From assembly GCA_963816315.1 (NCBI GenBank), contig CAWFJZ010000013.1, positions 62,001 through 126,000 on the forward strand: a stretch of DNA of 64,000 bases, in the 5' to 3' direction. Position 1 is the stretch's first letter, and every line of letters starts with the position of its first letter. Origin of the DNA: CADEEN01 sp963816315 (GTDB lineage: Bacteria; Pseudomonadota; Gammaproteobacteria; Burkholderiales; Burkholderiaceae_C). Below the pieces are notes generated by a model. The model saw only the letters and a list, made by a program, of their open reading frames with translations, searched no databases and was not told where the DNA came from. A program made the translations under genes and the position numbers. This document shows positions 52,979-62,159 of the stretch, piece after piece.

Positions 52979-53083
52979 CCTTGGGGATTCGACGCGCGTG
53001 GGCAACGAACCCACCGAATCGCGGCAGTGCGTTTACGAAAACGCTGGTTCACGATGCGCCCACATGATTGTTGGGAGATGACC

Positions 53084-53305
53084 ATGAACTGTTTCGAAAG
53101 CATCGTCTTGAACCGCGAAGCGCTGCCGATCGAAGTGCCCGCAGGCTACACCGGACCGTTGACCTTTCCGGGCAACGGCAAGACCGTCTGGTGGACGGGC
53201 CGCGTGGCGATCGGACTGCGCCACGAGCAGCCGCGGCACGATCTGATGACGCAGTCGGGCGTTTGGGTTCAGAACCTGATGCTGGAGCAGCGCCTGGCGG
53301 CTTGA
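53084..53305 (+). CDS. Small hypothetical protein
   Basis: A 73-residue protein from ATG 53084 with GGGAGATGACC as ribosome site. It reads NCFESIVLNREALPIEVPAG and TVWWTGRVAIGLRHEQPRHD. No family is recognised. The good ribosome site and normal codon use favour a real gene. It lies at the border between the chromosomal segment and the phage-derived block and could belong to either. Confidence 0.5.
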   Translation: MNCFESIVLNREALPIEVPAGYTGPLTFPGNGKTVWWTGRVAIGLRHEQPRHDLMTQSGVWVQNLMLEQRLAA

Positions 53306-53658
53306 GCGAGCGGCCAAACTGTTGGCGGGAGCGCCGGACGAAAGTTCCTTGCGAATTGAGTACCCATGCGGTTTTCTAGGGCATCGGGTGGTGCGAAGTC
53401 CCCCGCACAGTCCCCCGGACTCAAGACGTAAGGCCCGGCAGCCATCAGCGCCGTGCTGTGCATAGGGTTGCCCGTCGCGCACTGCACAGAACCGGCGTTC
53501 GTGCCACGGGCTGTCGCGGTTGCTTTTCCCATCAGTAGGCTGGCGACTCACGACTTAGGCCAGCCTGTTGAAATTGCGCCGTGCACGAGCCTTTCGGGCG
53601 CGTTCTGGGTTGCCCTGGCGTTCCCTTGGGGTTCCCCAGAAGAGCGAGGCAGCGAACT
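53306..53658. other. 353-base gap at the edge of the phage-derived block
   Basis: No convincing gene is seen. It contains GTCCCCCGCACAGTCCCCCG (53398-53417). A similar sequence occurs inverted at about 62646-62668, beyond the other end of the phage block. Possible frames on both strands have poor codon use. No tRNA is recognisable as an attachment site. Confidence 0.5.
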
Positions 53659-53988
53659 TCAAGGCTTGTCGCCTCGGTGCACGGCTTGCCACAGCGCGAC
53701 CCGTGCCACGACCGCCTGAAGCATCCACACGCCCGCGACGCGCGACAGGTTCTCGTGTATGCGGCCCGCGACAGGCATCTCGCTGTTCGGCACCGCCACC
53801 GCACTCATGCGCGGCGCAACTTCATCGAGCACTTCAGCGAACCATGTCATCACGTCCTCGCATCCTTGCGGCGGCAATTGAATGTCCTCGCGGAGGTGCC
53901 GTGCGAGGCCTTCGAGCATCTCTTGGCGCGCCTCGACGTTGACGCACTGCTCCGCGAGGAACTTGGTTATGTCCTGGTCGTCGCTCAT
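53659..53988 (-). CDS. Phage-region hypothetical protein
   Basis: A 109-residue protein: ITKFLAEQCVNVEARQEMLE, LPPQGCEDVMTWFAEVLDEV. It overlaps the tape-measure stop by 4 nt (ATGA). No family is recognised. Position directly after a tape-measure gene is often held by minor tail proteins, but nothing in the sequence proves that. Confidence 0.6.
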   Translation of the reverse strand: MSDDQDITKFLAEQCVNVEARQEMLEGLARHLREDIQLPPQGCEDVMTWFAEVLDEVAPRMSAVAVPNSEMPVAGRIHENLSRVAGVWMLQAVVARVALWQAVHRGDKP

Positions 53989-56854
53989 GGCTTCACGAAG
54001 TCCCGGCTGAGGCCGCGCAGCACCTGCGTGAGATGCTTGCGGTTGGCGATGAAGAACTCACCGGCCGACGTGCCGTGCAACTCGACGGCGCGGCCGCCAC
54101 CACCGCCACCGCCTCGCGCTGAAGCCGGCGCCGAAGTCGGCAGCGACGCCGCTGGCGCGCTCGTGCGCGACGGGCCCAGGTCAGGCAGCGACCACCGCGG
54201 CGCGGCAGATACAGCCGCCACCGTCGCGCCGGTATCGCGCCGCATCGCCGCCATGTCTGTGGCAAAGGGGCTGCGCGATCCTTCGCCCACCAGCGAGCGC
54301 AGCCCATCGGCAAAGCCCTTCGGCAGGATCGTCTCGTCGCGGTGCACGAAGTTCAGCCGATCCTCGCCCACCTGCATCTCGCCGCCCTCTGACGATGCGA
54401 TGCGGCCGATGAAGCCGATCACCGCCGCGCCCGCTGCAATGGCCATCGCGGGCGCCAGGAACGGGCCGACGTAGGGGATCATGGCGATCGAGGCGTAAAC
54501 CGACGCAGCGGCCTGCCACGCCTTCGCGCCGATCGTCATGATGGCGTCACCGATGGTGATGCTCTTGGACGTCGCCGCGGCGCTGGCTTCGATGCCGGTG
54601 CGCGCCATCGCGCCGGCTGCCGTTGTCGATGTCTTGACGGCATCGGCGGTGAGCCAAGCCTTCACTGTGTCGCCGATGAAGTCAGTCACGAGCGTCGTCA
54701 TCTGCTCGATGGATTTCTTGAGTCCGGTCGCGTTGAAGATGCTGTCGGTGAGTTTCTTGGCTGCAAGGTCGGCGAACGTCTTGCCGATCGTCATGCCGAA
54801 GGCCTTGAAGGCGGCGCTCATGCGTGCCGTGCCCTGGAATACCGACGACAGCATGTTGGCGAAAGCGCCCTGCGTGGCATTGGCCGCCTCGATGCCGTAC
54901 TTTCTTCGCTCCAAGTTTGCAGCGCGGTCGATCTGCGTCATGCGCGCCTGGTGCTGGCGCTCGGCCTGCTCTGATGCGGCGTTGGCGCTCGCGATCGCCG
55001 TCTGGTCACCCTCTTGCAGCGCCGCCCGCTTGACAGCCAGATAGGCCTGCGTCGCCGCATAGCTGCGCTGCTCGAACGCGCGCTCGGCAGCGAAGGCATC
55101 CTCGGCGCTGACCTGGCGCAACTGCTTCATCATCTCAAGGTCGGCCTTCTCCTTCGAGATGTCGCTTTCAGCGGCGGCCTTGGTGCTGCCGGCTTCGATC
55201 ATCGTCAGCTCGTCGCGCAGCTTCTTCTCGGCGTCCGCGCGCTCGACGCCATTGCGACGGATCAGCTCGCCGCGCTGCGCTTCCAGCACGTTGATGGCGC
55301 CAAGCAACTTGGCTTCCTCGGCCTGCGCCTTGAGCATGTCCGCTTCGGCCTTGTTGGACTCCTGCGGCGTCTTGGCCTCTGCCATACGCTCGCGGGCCTT
55401 GCGCTCGGCTTCCTCGGCCTCGGCGAGCTCGCGCTGCTTGGCCGCCATCGACTGCTGGTTGGCCTGCAGCTCGATCTCCAACTTGCGGTCGAAGAACTCG
55501 GCGATCGAGATGAGGTGGTCCTTGTAGGCCTCATCGTTCAGCGCTTTGTCCTGCCGCAGGTACTCGTTCAGCACGGCAAGGGAGGCTTCTGCATCAGCCT
55601 TGGCCAGGCCCAGTTCGGCTTTGTCAACCGCGCCAGACCCGTCGTCACTATTGCGTTTCGCCGTGCCGCCCCCGCGCTCCATGCCAGGCGCAGCTACGCG
55701 GGGCATAGGCCTGTTGCGGCTCTCGCCCCCCAAGTGTCGGCTGCCGCCGATGCTGGCGTGCCGCCGCTCATCAGCCGCGAACGGAACTCGTCAAACTGCG
55801 CCGAACGAGCCTTGTTGTCGGAGACCATGTTGTCCCAGATGGCCCCCACCTGGGCAAAGTCACGATTCAGCGCGGCAACCACGATCGCGCCCACGCCTCC
55901 CATCGTGCGTCCGACGGCCATGAATGCTTCAACGACACCAGAAGCAACAAAGACCAAGCCCTTCAATCCCGTCGCCAGCACATCAGCGGCCTCTTGAAAA
56001 AAGGTCGATTTCTCCTTGGCGTTCAGGAACGCATCGGCGACGCCTTGAAGAACGGGAAGGAAGGCGGCGGCCAAGTAGTTGCCGAACGCGCCTGACAACG
56101 CGTGCAACTTGCCGATCGTGTCGTTGAACCTGTCCGCCGCTTGAGCCGTCTCTGTCGAGACACCGCCGTACTTCTCGAACCACTCGACGTTGTTGCGAAG
56201 AGCTTCGGCGCCTTCGTTGAGCATCGGGATGAGGTCCGCGCCGCTCTTGCCGAACAGGCGCATCGCCAGCGCCGCTTTGTTCGGGCCATCTTCGTAGAGC
56301 TGGAAGCGCTGGGCAACCTCGTACATGACCTGATCGGCTGTCTTCAGGTTGCCGGTCACGCTGTCGCGGATGTCGATGCCCATCTGCTTGAATGGCTCGG
56401 CGGCTTGCTTGCTGCCAGCGGCTGCTTCGGCGATGGTCTTGTTGAGCTTGCCGATGGCCGCCGCCGCAGAGTCCAGGCTGCTGCCGGACTGACTCGCAGC
56501 GAACCCAAATCCGCCCAACGTTTCGACCGCGATGCCCGTCTTCTGCGACAGGTCGTTCAGGTGATCGGCGGCGTCGATCGAACTGCGAACCAAGTCGATG
56601 AACTTACCCGGCAGTTCCGACAATTCGCTGATGAGCCTGCTGGCAAAGCCGGCGGCAAGGTTGCCCTTGAACGACTCCCAAGCTCCGTTGGTGAGGCCGA
56701 TCGACTCGCGAAATCTGGTGAACGCCCCGCCGACTTGGTCGCCCAGCTCCGCCTTCGCGCCTTCGGCAATGCCCTTGAACAGCTCGGAAATCTGCCCGAG
56801 CTTTGATCTCAGGTCATCGATCGACGCGCCAAACCGGATGTTTACTTCGTCCAT
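53985..56854 (-). CDS. Phage tail tape-measure protein, split by one frame change at a G6 run
   Basis: About 955 residues in two frames. The first part (56854-55694) starts MDEVNIRFGASIDDLRSKLG and has SSIDAADHLNDLSQKTGIAV and MLNEGAEALRNNVEWFEKYG, typical of tape-measure N-terminal domains. At TTGGGGGGCGAG (about 55726-55715) the frame must move by -1 to continue. Then come a long coiled coil (NQQSMAAKQRELAEAEEAER), a hydrophobic helical stretch (YASIAMIPYVGPFLAPAMAI) and a Gly-rich tail. Such proteins set tail length and help DNA entry. The break may be a base-call error in the G run or a slippage site. Confidence 0.8.
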
Positions 56855-56897
56855 CTGAACCTACCGCGTCAGGAGCGCTGCGGCGCGTTACCGCAGC

Positions 56898-57173
56898 TCA
56901 TGCCGCCGCGCCACTTGCGCGGCGCCAGGTGTTGCCGTCCCACCAGATCGCCTCGCCGATCGTCGAGTCGATGAACATGGTGCCGTGCTGGCTGCCGTTC
57001 AGGGCGGGACGCTCCGACGTTGTGCCCACGTCGCCGATGCAGACCAAGCCCGGTGGGTTGCCGTTGAGGGGAACGAGATCGACGTAGCTGTCCGCGGCGC
57101 AGCCCTTGCCGATCACATCCGGCGGCCAGTGCTCGCTGGCCTTGGCGCCAGGTCTGATGAATCTACGCTTCAT
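56898..57173 (-). CDS. Phage-region hypothetical protein
   Basis: A 91-residue protein with a good AAGGAGAGACCC ribosome site: MKRRFIRPGAKASEHWPPDV, GTMFIDSTIGEAIWWDGNTW. The last part resembles short beta motifs of virion-associated proteins that end WDGxxW, but no family is firmly recognised. It lies just before the tape-measure gene. Confidence 0.55.
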   Translation of the reverse strand: MKRRFIRPGAKASEHWPPDVIGKGCAADSYVDLVPLNGNPPGLVCIGDVGTTSERPALNGSQHGTMFIDSTIGEAIWWDGNTWRRASGAAA

Positions 57174-57310
57174 GGGTCTCTCCTTTGAGGGTGATGAATG
57201 AGCCTGTGGGTCTTTCGTGGGGGAAGCGAGGCGGCGTCAGGATGGCTGACGTCGCCGTGGCGCTGCGGTTGCAAGCAAGATGGGGAAGGGGCACCGACAT
57301 CCGACGGGCC

Positions 57311-58216
57311 TCACAGCTGGATGCCGGAGCTGGCCAGCGCCGCGGCCACGCGATCGCGCGCTGCCTTCGTGTCCAGCGACATCGACACGTTGAAGCCACA
57401 GCCCTCGAAGGCTTGCAGCGCAGGGGATGCAGGAAACGGACCGATCTCGCGACCCTTGAAGTAGTCGAACGACTGACGACCACCTGCAAGGTCAGCGCGC
57501 GATGTGTCCGGCCGTTCGAGGGCTTCCAGCGTCTCGCCATATGCCTGCACCAGCGCAAACGCTTGCGCCGTCGCTGCCAGTGCCGCCCTGTATGCGGCGC
57601 CAGCCTGCTCCGATCGCGCCCTGATCAGACGCCGCACAGCGAGCGCACGATCCTGCGCGAGCTGGTTGGCTTGGGCTTCCAGTGGCCACAGGAATCGGTC
57701 TTGGAGTTCGTCGATGCCGGCCGCGGCGAGTTCGCGCATCCGCGCTTCCTCCGCAGTGCGAGCAACCGCTTGCTCGCGCTTGGAGTCGACCTCCGCGACG
57801 GCGGCCCAAGTCGACAAGCCGCGCAACACATCGGCGATCGTGCGTCGTTTCTCGGCCTGCAGCACCTGCGCTTCCGCGATGGCGCCGCAGTCCGTGCGCT
57901 GCAGTTCCTTTGCCCGGTTGATCGCTTCAACGATCGTGGCCTTCTCGATCTGGATCTCGTCAAGGCGCGCGTCGATGTCCGCGATCTTCTTCTTCTCGAC
58001 CTGCACGCTGTACGCGCCGCGCGTGCTCTCGGTGGCCGCGGGGAAGTGAGATTTCACCTGCTCGACCAGGTGACGAGGCACATCGAAGAAGCCATCGTCG
58101 TCGGCGGTGATGACGGAACCGTCAACCGAAAGCGAACTGCCCATGCCTGGGGTCGCAGGAATGCGGATCGATGGCGCTGCTGGGTGCCGCGACTGTGCGA
58201 AGGGATTGAGGTTCAC
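57311..58216 (-). CDS. Phage-region coiled-coil hypothetical protein
   Basis: A 301-residue protein from the GTG at 58216, which overlaps the previous stop as GTGA, the rule in this operon; an ATG at 58252 is the alternative. The middle (about 75-230) is strongly helical and charged (EKKKIADIDARLDEIQIEKA, LQAEKRRTIADVLRGL). The C-terminus contains FDYFKGREIGPFPASPALQA. Function unknown; possibly a scaffold or minor virion component. Confidence 0.6.
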   Translation of the reverse strand: MNLNPFAQSRHPAAPSIRIPATPGMGSSLSVDGSVITADDDGFFDVPRHLVEQVKSHFPAATESTRGAYSVQVEKKKIADIDARLDEIQIEKATIVEAINRAKELQRTDCGAIAEAQVLQAEKRRTIADVLRGLSTWAAVAEVDSKREQAVARTAEEARMRELAAAGIDELQDRFLWPLEAQANQLAQDRALAVRRLIRARSEQAGAAYRAALAATAQAFALVQAYGETLEALERPDTSRADLAGGRQSFDYFKGREIGPFPASPALQAFEGCGFNVSMSLDTKAARDRVAAALASSGIQL

Positions 58217-58404
58217 CGCGGTTGCTCCAGTTGCTGGCGAGGTCCTGGGCAAATCACGAGACGCGGCGCCGCCTTGATGGCGTCAACGATAGACTGACGC
58301 GTCTCGTGATCGAAGCGGGCCTCCATCGCGAGGACTTCGCCCTCCGTGAGACGCTGAAACTGGACCGGCGCCTGGGCTGCAGGCGGTGTGCTTGATTGGG
58401 TCAT
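58213..58404 (-). CDS. Small phage-region protein
   Basis: A 63-residue protein: FQRLTEGEVLAMEARFDHET, DAIKAAPRLVICPGPRQQ. It overlaps both neighbours by 4 nt, which is the best evidence that it is translated. No family recognised. Confidence 0.5.
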   Translation of the reverse strand: MTQSSTPPAAQAPVQFQRLTEGEVLAMEARFDHETRQSIVDAIKAAPRLVICPGPRQQLEQPR

Positions 58405-59084
58405 GGACGTTTCTCGTTGTGGAGTGGATGCTTGGTCACGCGCACGATGTCGCCGTTGTGATCGCGCTCGACGATCTCCTCGCTGGCCGTCTCACCGAAG
58501 GTGGTTGTGATCTGCGCTGGCGGGAGGTGCACGTGGTTTTCGATGGGCGCATGCAAGTTGATCGAGCTCGCTGGCGCTGCCTGAGCGAACCGCTGTTCAG
58601 CTGGCCCGGCAATCAGCAAGGCAGGGCAGTCGAAGTCTTTGCAATGCAGCCTCGTGTCGTATCCCAATGGCTGTGGGGCAAAGGCAGCCGTCCACAACCA
58701 GTCGTTCGCGTCTTCGACGTTGGCGAAGCTGCTCTCGTGCGCGATGTCGTCCGGGTAGGTGTTGAAAACCATGTACCCCGCGGACTTGCGCACTTCGTGC
58801 GGCAGCGCTGCGGCTTCGCGTAGCGTGATGGCGACCGTTGCGCGCGCAATGATCGTGTCGATCGTGTCATCGACCTTGACGAGCTCACGCTTTGCCAGTG
58901 CGCCGAGTTCGTTCTTCAGGGCCAGGCGATGTGCTGCGTCTGGATACAGAAGGCGCACGAGTGCACGCCTCGGCGGCGTCGCACGCTGGGCGATGTCATC
59001 CAGCGCAAGAAAGCTCGCGCTATGCATGACGGCTGGAATGCGCGAGATGCGCGTCGGCCCCGGGATGGTGACTGAACCGCTCAC
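58401..59084 (-). CDS. Phage-region hypothetical protein
   Basis: A 227-residue protein beginning at GTG 59084. The N-terminal half is helical (LDDIAQRATPPRRALVRLLY, LKNELGALAKRELVKVDDTI). A Cys/His pair occurs in LHCKDFDCP. The C-terminal end, TASEEIVERDHNGDIVRVTK, resembles ends of other phage structural or packaging proteins (ERDxxGxI motif), without allowing a family name. It starts 2 bases after the previous stop. Confidence 0.55.
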   Translation of the reverse strand: MSGSVTIPGPTRISRIPAVMHSASFLALDDIAQRATPPRRALVRLLYPDAAHRLALKNELGALAKRELVKVDDTIDTIIARATVAITLREAAALPHEVRKSAGYMVFNTYPDDIAHESSFANVEDANDWLWTAAFAPQPLGYDTRLHCKDFDCPALLIAGPAEQRFAQAAPASSINLHAPIENHVHLPPAQITTTFGETASEEIVERDHNGDIVRVTKHPLHNEKRP

Positions 59085-59086
59085 TG

Positions 59087-59428
59087 CTATTGCTCCGTGT
59101 CGTCCTTGCCGCCAGGTCCGACTGGCGCCATCAACGTCTTCGCCAAGCGATGCGGCATGGCCAGGGGCACGCCGCCGCGTTGATGAAGGCTCTTGATCAG
59201 GCCCGCGGCCTCGTGCGGCTCGCCGTGGGCGTCGCTGATCGCCGGGGGAGAGGCCTTGGCCAGCACGCGGCCGCGGTCAAGTTTGTCGAGCACCTGCGCG
59301 CCGGCGCCGGTCGTTCTGAGCAGCTTGCGGAGATCGACACGCAGGCCCGTTCCTTTCGCCGGCTGTCGCCCGACGGCGGATCCATGGAGGGCTGCGGAGT
59401 GGAGTTTTCGATCGATGACGCGTTGCAT
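59087..59428 (-). CDS. Phage-region hypothetical protein
   Basis: A 113-residue basic protein. ATG 59428 is chosen for its AGAGGAGAGCAC ribosome site. It reads MQRVIDRKLHSAALHGSAVG and AAGLIKSLHQRGGVPLAMPH. No family recognised. It is in line with the surrounding co-directional cassette. Confidence 0.5.
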   Translation of the reverse strand: MQRVIDRKLHSAALHGSAVGRQPAKGTGLRVDLRKLLRTTGAGAQVLDKLDRGRVLAKASPPAISDAHGEPHEAAGLIKSLHQRGGVPLAMPHRLAKTLMAPVGPGGKDDTEQ

Positions 59429-59451
59429 GTGCTCTCCTCTGGATTGATCGA

Positions 59452-59856
59452 TCACAGTCTTGCCACAAAGCCGCTGAGCACGGTCTCAACGCTGAAACGC
59501 TGACGAACAGCGCGCACGACGCGCTCGAGGCCGGACACGTACTCCTCGGCCTCGGCGTTGCTCAGTTGCTCAGGGCAGTGCGGCCGCCAAGCAATAGAGA
59601 CTGACGCAGCACGGCGCGGCGCCGGCGCGACGACGCTGGCCGTGGCCAAATACTCGCCGCAGCCCCAGCGCGTCACCATGACCGTGCGGCCGGCGTCCAC
59701 GGGGCGCGGCCCGAATTGGGGGTCTGCGGCGGGGACGGGGCTGACCGCGGCACGGCGCGGCGCAAGGATCGGCGCGGCCCAGGCAAGAAGATGAGATTGC
59801 TCGGATAGCGTCCGTACCCTTCTGGCGGCCGGCCGGGCTCCCTGTCTGGTGCTCAC
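59452..59856 (-). CDS. Phage-region hypothetical protein
   Basis: A 134-residue Arg/Ala-rich protein: WAAPILAPRRAAVSPVPAAD, VMVTRWGCGEYLATASVVAP, and the more conserved-looking YVSGLERVVRAVRQRFSVET. Its ATG overlaps the upstream stop (ATGA). Function unknown. Confidence 0.5.
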   Translation of the reverse strand: MSTRQGARPAARRVRTLSEQSHLLAWAAPILAPRRAAVSPVPAADPQFGPRPVDAGRTVMVTRWGCGEYLATASVVAPAPRRAASVSIAWRPHCPEQLSNAEAEEYVSGLERVVRAVRQRFSVETVLSGFVARL

Positions 59857-60089
59857 AGCTCGAGAACTCCCATGTCAACCTTCAGCTCCGTTGCCAGATC
59901 GCGCAGCGCAGCGTCTCTGCCGGCTCGGTAGTCGCGAGCCTCCTCCGGCGACAGCTTGCTCGGCATCACTGGATCCCACGCGATGACGGCGCTCACCAGG
60001 CCACCACCGGGCTTCGGACGTGGGCAGCTCAACTCAACGCGGTAGCGGCCCACACTCCAGAAGCGGACGAACGCAGCCTCGCCGCTCAT
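59853..60089 (-). CDS. Phage-region hypothetical protein
   Basis: A 78-residue protein: MSGEAAFVRFWSVGRYRVEL, SKLSPEEARDYRAGRDAALR, ending in an acidic helix. It could be a small DNA-replication accessory or regulatory protein by position. 4-nt overlaps on both sides suggest real translation. No family recognised. Confidence 0.5.
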   Translation of the reverse strand: MSGEAAFVRFWSVGRYRVELSCPRPKPGGGLVSAVIAWDPVMPSKLSPEEARDYRAGRDAALRDLATELKVDMGVLEL

Positions 60090-60295
60090 GGGCGTCTCGA
60101 CTGCGTGATGGTGACGGCGCGTAGCTTCAGCGAAGCGCTGTCACTGTCACGTCCGGTGTCACTGTCACGGAACGGAAGTGTCACGCGTGACACCGTGACG
60201 TCCCTCCGAAGGAGGGCGCGCGCAGGCGAGGCTGTCACGCTCAGCGTGTCACGCTTGAGGCGCTTTTCTGTCACGCTGGGTGTTCGATGTGTCAC
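60086..60295 (-). CDS. Open frame across the TGTCAC repeat array, doubtful protein
   Basis: A 69-codon frame from GTG 60295 (GTGA overlap with the helicase stop) to TGA 60086 (ATGA overlap with the next gene). This fits the coupling rule of the operon. The predicted peptide is low-complexity (THRTPSVTEKRLKRDTLSVT, RDSDTGRDSDSAS), because it is largely written by the DNA repeats. The repeats fall in two different frames, so selection seems to act on DNA. The protein may be incidental. Confidence 0.3.
   Translation of the reverse strand: MTHRTPSVTEKRLKRDTLSVTASPARALLRRDVTVSRVTLPFRDSDTGRDSDSASLKLRAVTITQSRRP
60139..60295. repeat. Iteron-like array of TGTCAC motifs beside the helicase gene
   Basis: TGTCAC occurs at 60139, 60145, 60157, 60163, 60179, 60233, 60247, 60269 and 60290, with inverted GTGACA at 60187. 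Four right-hand copies share the longer TGTCACGCT (60233, 60247, 60269, 60290). Nine direct copies in 157 bases is far above chance. Location at the 3' end of a replicative helicase gene suggests an origin with iterons, or an operator array. Confidence 0.7.
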
Positions 60296-61807
60296 GCTGA
60301 CGACTCCCCGTCCGGCCGCTTCATCAGCGCGATCACGACCCCTTGTGCGATGTCGATGAACCCTTGCTTGATTGCCCATGACCTCGCGCGGTGGTAGGCC
60401 TGCCGGCAGCCGTCCATGGTCTGGATGCCGCAGTCTTCGTAGAACGACTTGCGCAGGCCGGCTTCGCGCATCCCGTTCTGCACCAGCGACAGCAACAGCT
60501 GGTTCTTCCCGCAGCGGCCCGCCCTGCGTTCACCTTCGACGGCGGCTTCGACTTCCTCGGCCAACGTCAAGTGACGCGCCACCAACGATGTCACGCGGTC
60601 ACCGTCGGCGTCAGTGCCCAGCTCTTGGACCGTCAGCGTGAAAGTCTGATCTTCGAACGCTTCATCGTCCCGCTGCTTCTGGCAAGTGAGCGTGGCCAGC
60701 AACTCCTTCTCGTCGCGGTGCACTCCCAACAGGAAATCGACATTCGCACGAATCGCGCTCGAGCCGCGCGGGCGCTCGCTGGCGTTGTGGCCCGTGTGGT
60801 GGATCAGAAGCACGGCACATCCCCAGAGCTGCCGAAAGCGCGCGCCCAGCTCGCGCAGGTAGGCCGCCATTTCGTTGGCGCTGTTCTCTTCGCCTGTGTA
60901 GGTCTGCGACAGCGTGTCGACAACCACTACCGCGGGCGTCACGCCAAGGGCTTGCGCAGCCTCCACGACGCGCCAGGCGTCGGCGAGCAGGTCGATCGCC
61001 GCGGGCACGACGTAGACCGGCGCATCGGCCCAGCGCTTGCTTCTGGCTCGATGCCAGGCTTTGATTCGGCGCCACACGGCGGCGCCTCCCTCGGCCGCTA
61101 TGTAGATCACTGCTCCGCGCTGTGTGCGCCGGCCGAGCCACGGCAGGCCGTGCGCAATGTGCAGCACTGCATCGAGCGCAATGAAGCTCTTGAAGGTGCC
61201 ACTGGCGCCGTACAGCATCCCGATCGACTCGGCGGGGATCACGCGTTTGATCAGCCAGCGCACCGCCTGCTCGCTCTGCTCCAGCTGCGCGAGGCCCAGC
61301 AGTGGGATCTTCGACCCCTTTACCTGGCGCTCGTGCTCGATGCGCAGCAATCCAGATCGCGCTTGATCCAGAACGAGCGCGGCGCTCGCGTTGGGCGAGA
61401 AGGCCTGCTCTGCCACGGCGTCGGTCTGGGCGATCAGCGTCCTCAGAGTGGCCTTCTCGGCCACGATCTCTGCGTAGCGGCGCGCGTTGCTGGCGGAGGG
61501 CACGCTCTGCGCCAGCGCGTTCAGGTAGGCGATGCCGCCAAAGTCGGTTTGCTCACCCTCAAGCCGCTCGAACACCGTGATCACGTTCAACAGGTTCGCC
61601 GCGCCGCACGATAGTTGCGATCGCATCGAAGATCAGCTGGTGTTCGTACCGGTAGAAGTCAGAGCCAGTCGCTGCGTCGCAGATTCGTGCGAACGCCGAC
61701 CCGTCCAATAGCAGCGCTCCGAGCAGGCTGTGCTCGGCCTCTATCGAGTGCGGCGGCTCGCGCAACCTTGCCTCGACGACGGCAGTGCGGTCGCTCATGT
61801 CCGTCAT
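60292..61807 (-). CDS. DnaB N-domain fused to RepA-like (AAA_25) hexameric helicase, one frameshift
   Basis: About 505 residues. The N-terminal part is a DnaB-type helical domain (PPHSIEAEHSLLGALLLDGS, FYRYEHQLIFDAIATIVRRG, then VITVFERLEG and FGGIAYLNALAQSVPSASNA). An extra base near 61588 shifts the frame in this domain. The ATPase part is not DnaB-like but RepA/AAA_25-like: Walker A YGASGTFKSFIAL, AVIYIAAEGGAAVWRRIKAW, VVVVDTLSQTYTGEENSANE and AVLLIHHTGHNASERPRGSS. It probably unwinds phage DNA at replication. Start ATG 61807 or 61798 (MSDRT). It is the only replication enzyme in the block. Confidence 0.82.
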
Positions 61808-61943
61808 GGTGCCGCGTCCCGGCCGACGGCATTTGCGATTCGCCGAGCATGCAGCCGCAGCCACACGCGCCACCAAGCCGCACAGGCGATACACCGGGCG
61901 CCCGGTCGGCAGCAGCACGCAAGGCGTGTCAGATGGCCCTGCT

Positions 61944-62159
61944 TCACGCCGCCAGCTCCGACCGCTCGCCATCCACCAGCATCAACCACCGCTCGACCTC
62001 GGTGAGGTCTGCGAAGTGACGCGTGAACGCGGCTTGCGTGGCGATCAGAACCTCGCGGCCGTCGTCGCCCTCGATACGGTGCAGCACGATGCCGCGCAGC
62101 GCACAACGAGCGCGTGCAGTCTCGAAGCGCTTGCGCGGCGCTTCGACGTCGACCCTCAT
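61944..62159 (-). CDS. Small phage-region protein next to AlpA
   Basis: A 71-residue protein: MRVDVEAPRKRFETARARCA, AAFTRHFADLTEVERWLMLV. It overlaps the alpA stop by 4 nt. No family recognised; small proteins in this place are often replication or excision accessories, which is only a positional hint. Confidence 0.5.
   Translation of the reverse strand: MRVDVEAPRKRFETARARCALRGIVLHRIEGDDGREVLIATQAAFTRHFADLTEVERWLMLVDGERSELAA

Noticed and set aside
53306..53658. A tRNA gene as phage attachment site
   Set aside because: No cloverleaf-compatible sequence or CCA-type 3' end was recognised at either border of the phage block.
57163..57300. A 45-codon minus-strand frame before the 91-residue phage gene
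   Set aside because: It has no ribosome site, overlaps the next start by 11 bases and shows no conserved-looking sequence. I could not support it.
60139..60295. CRISPR array
   Set aside because: The repeat unit is only 6-9 bases with irregular spacing of 6 to 54 bases and no cas genes, which fits iterons and not CRISPR.
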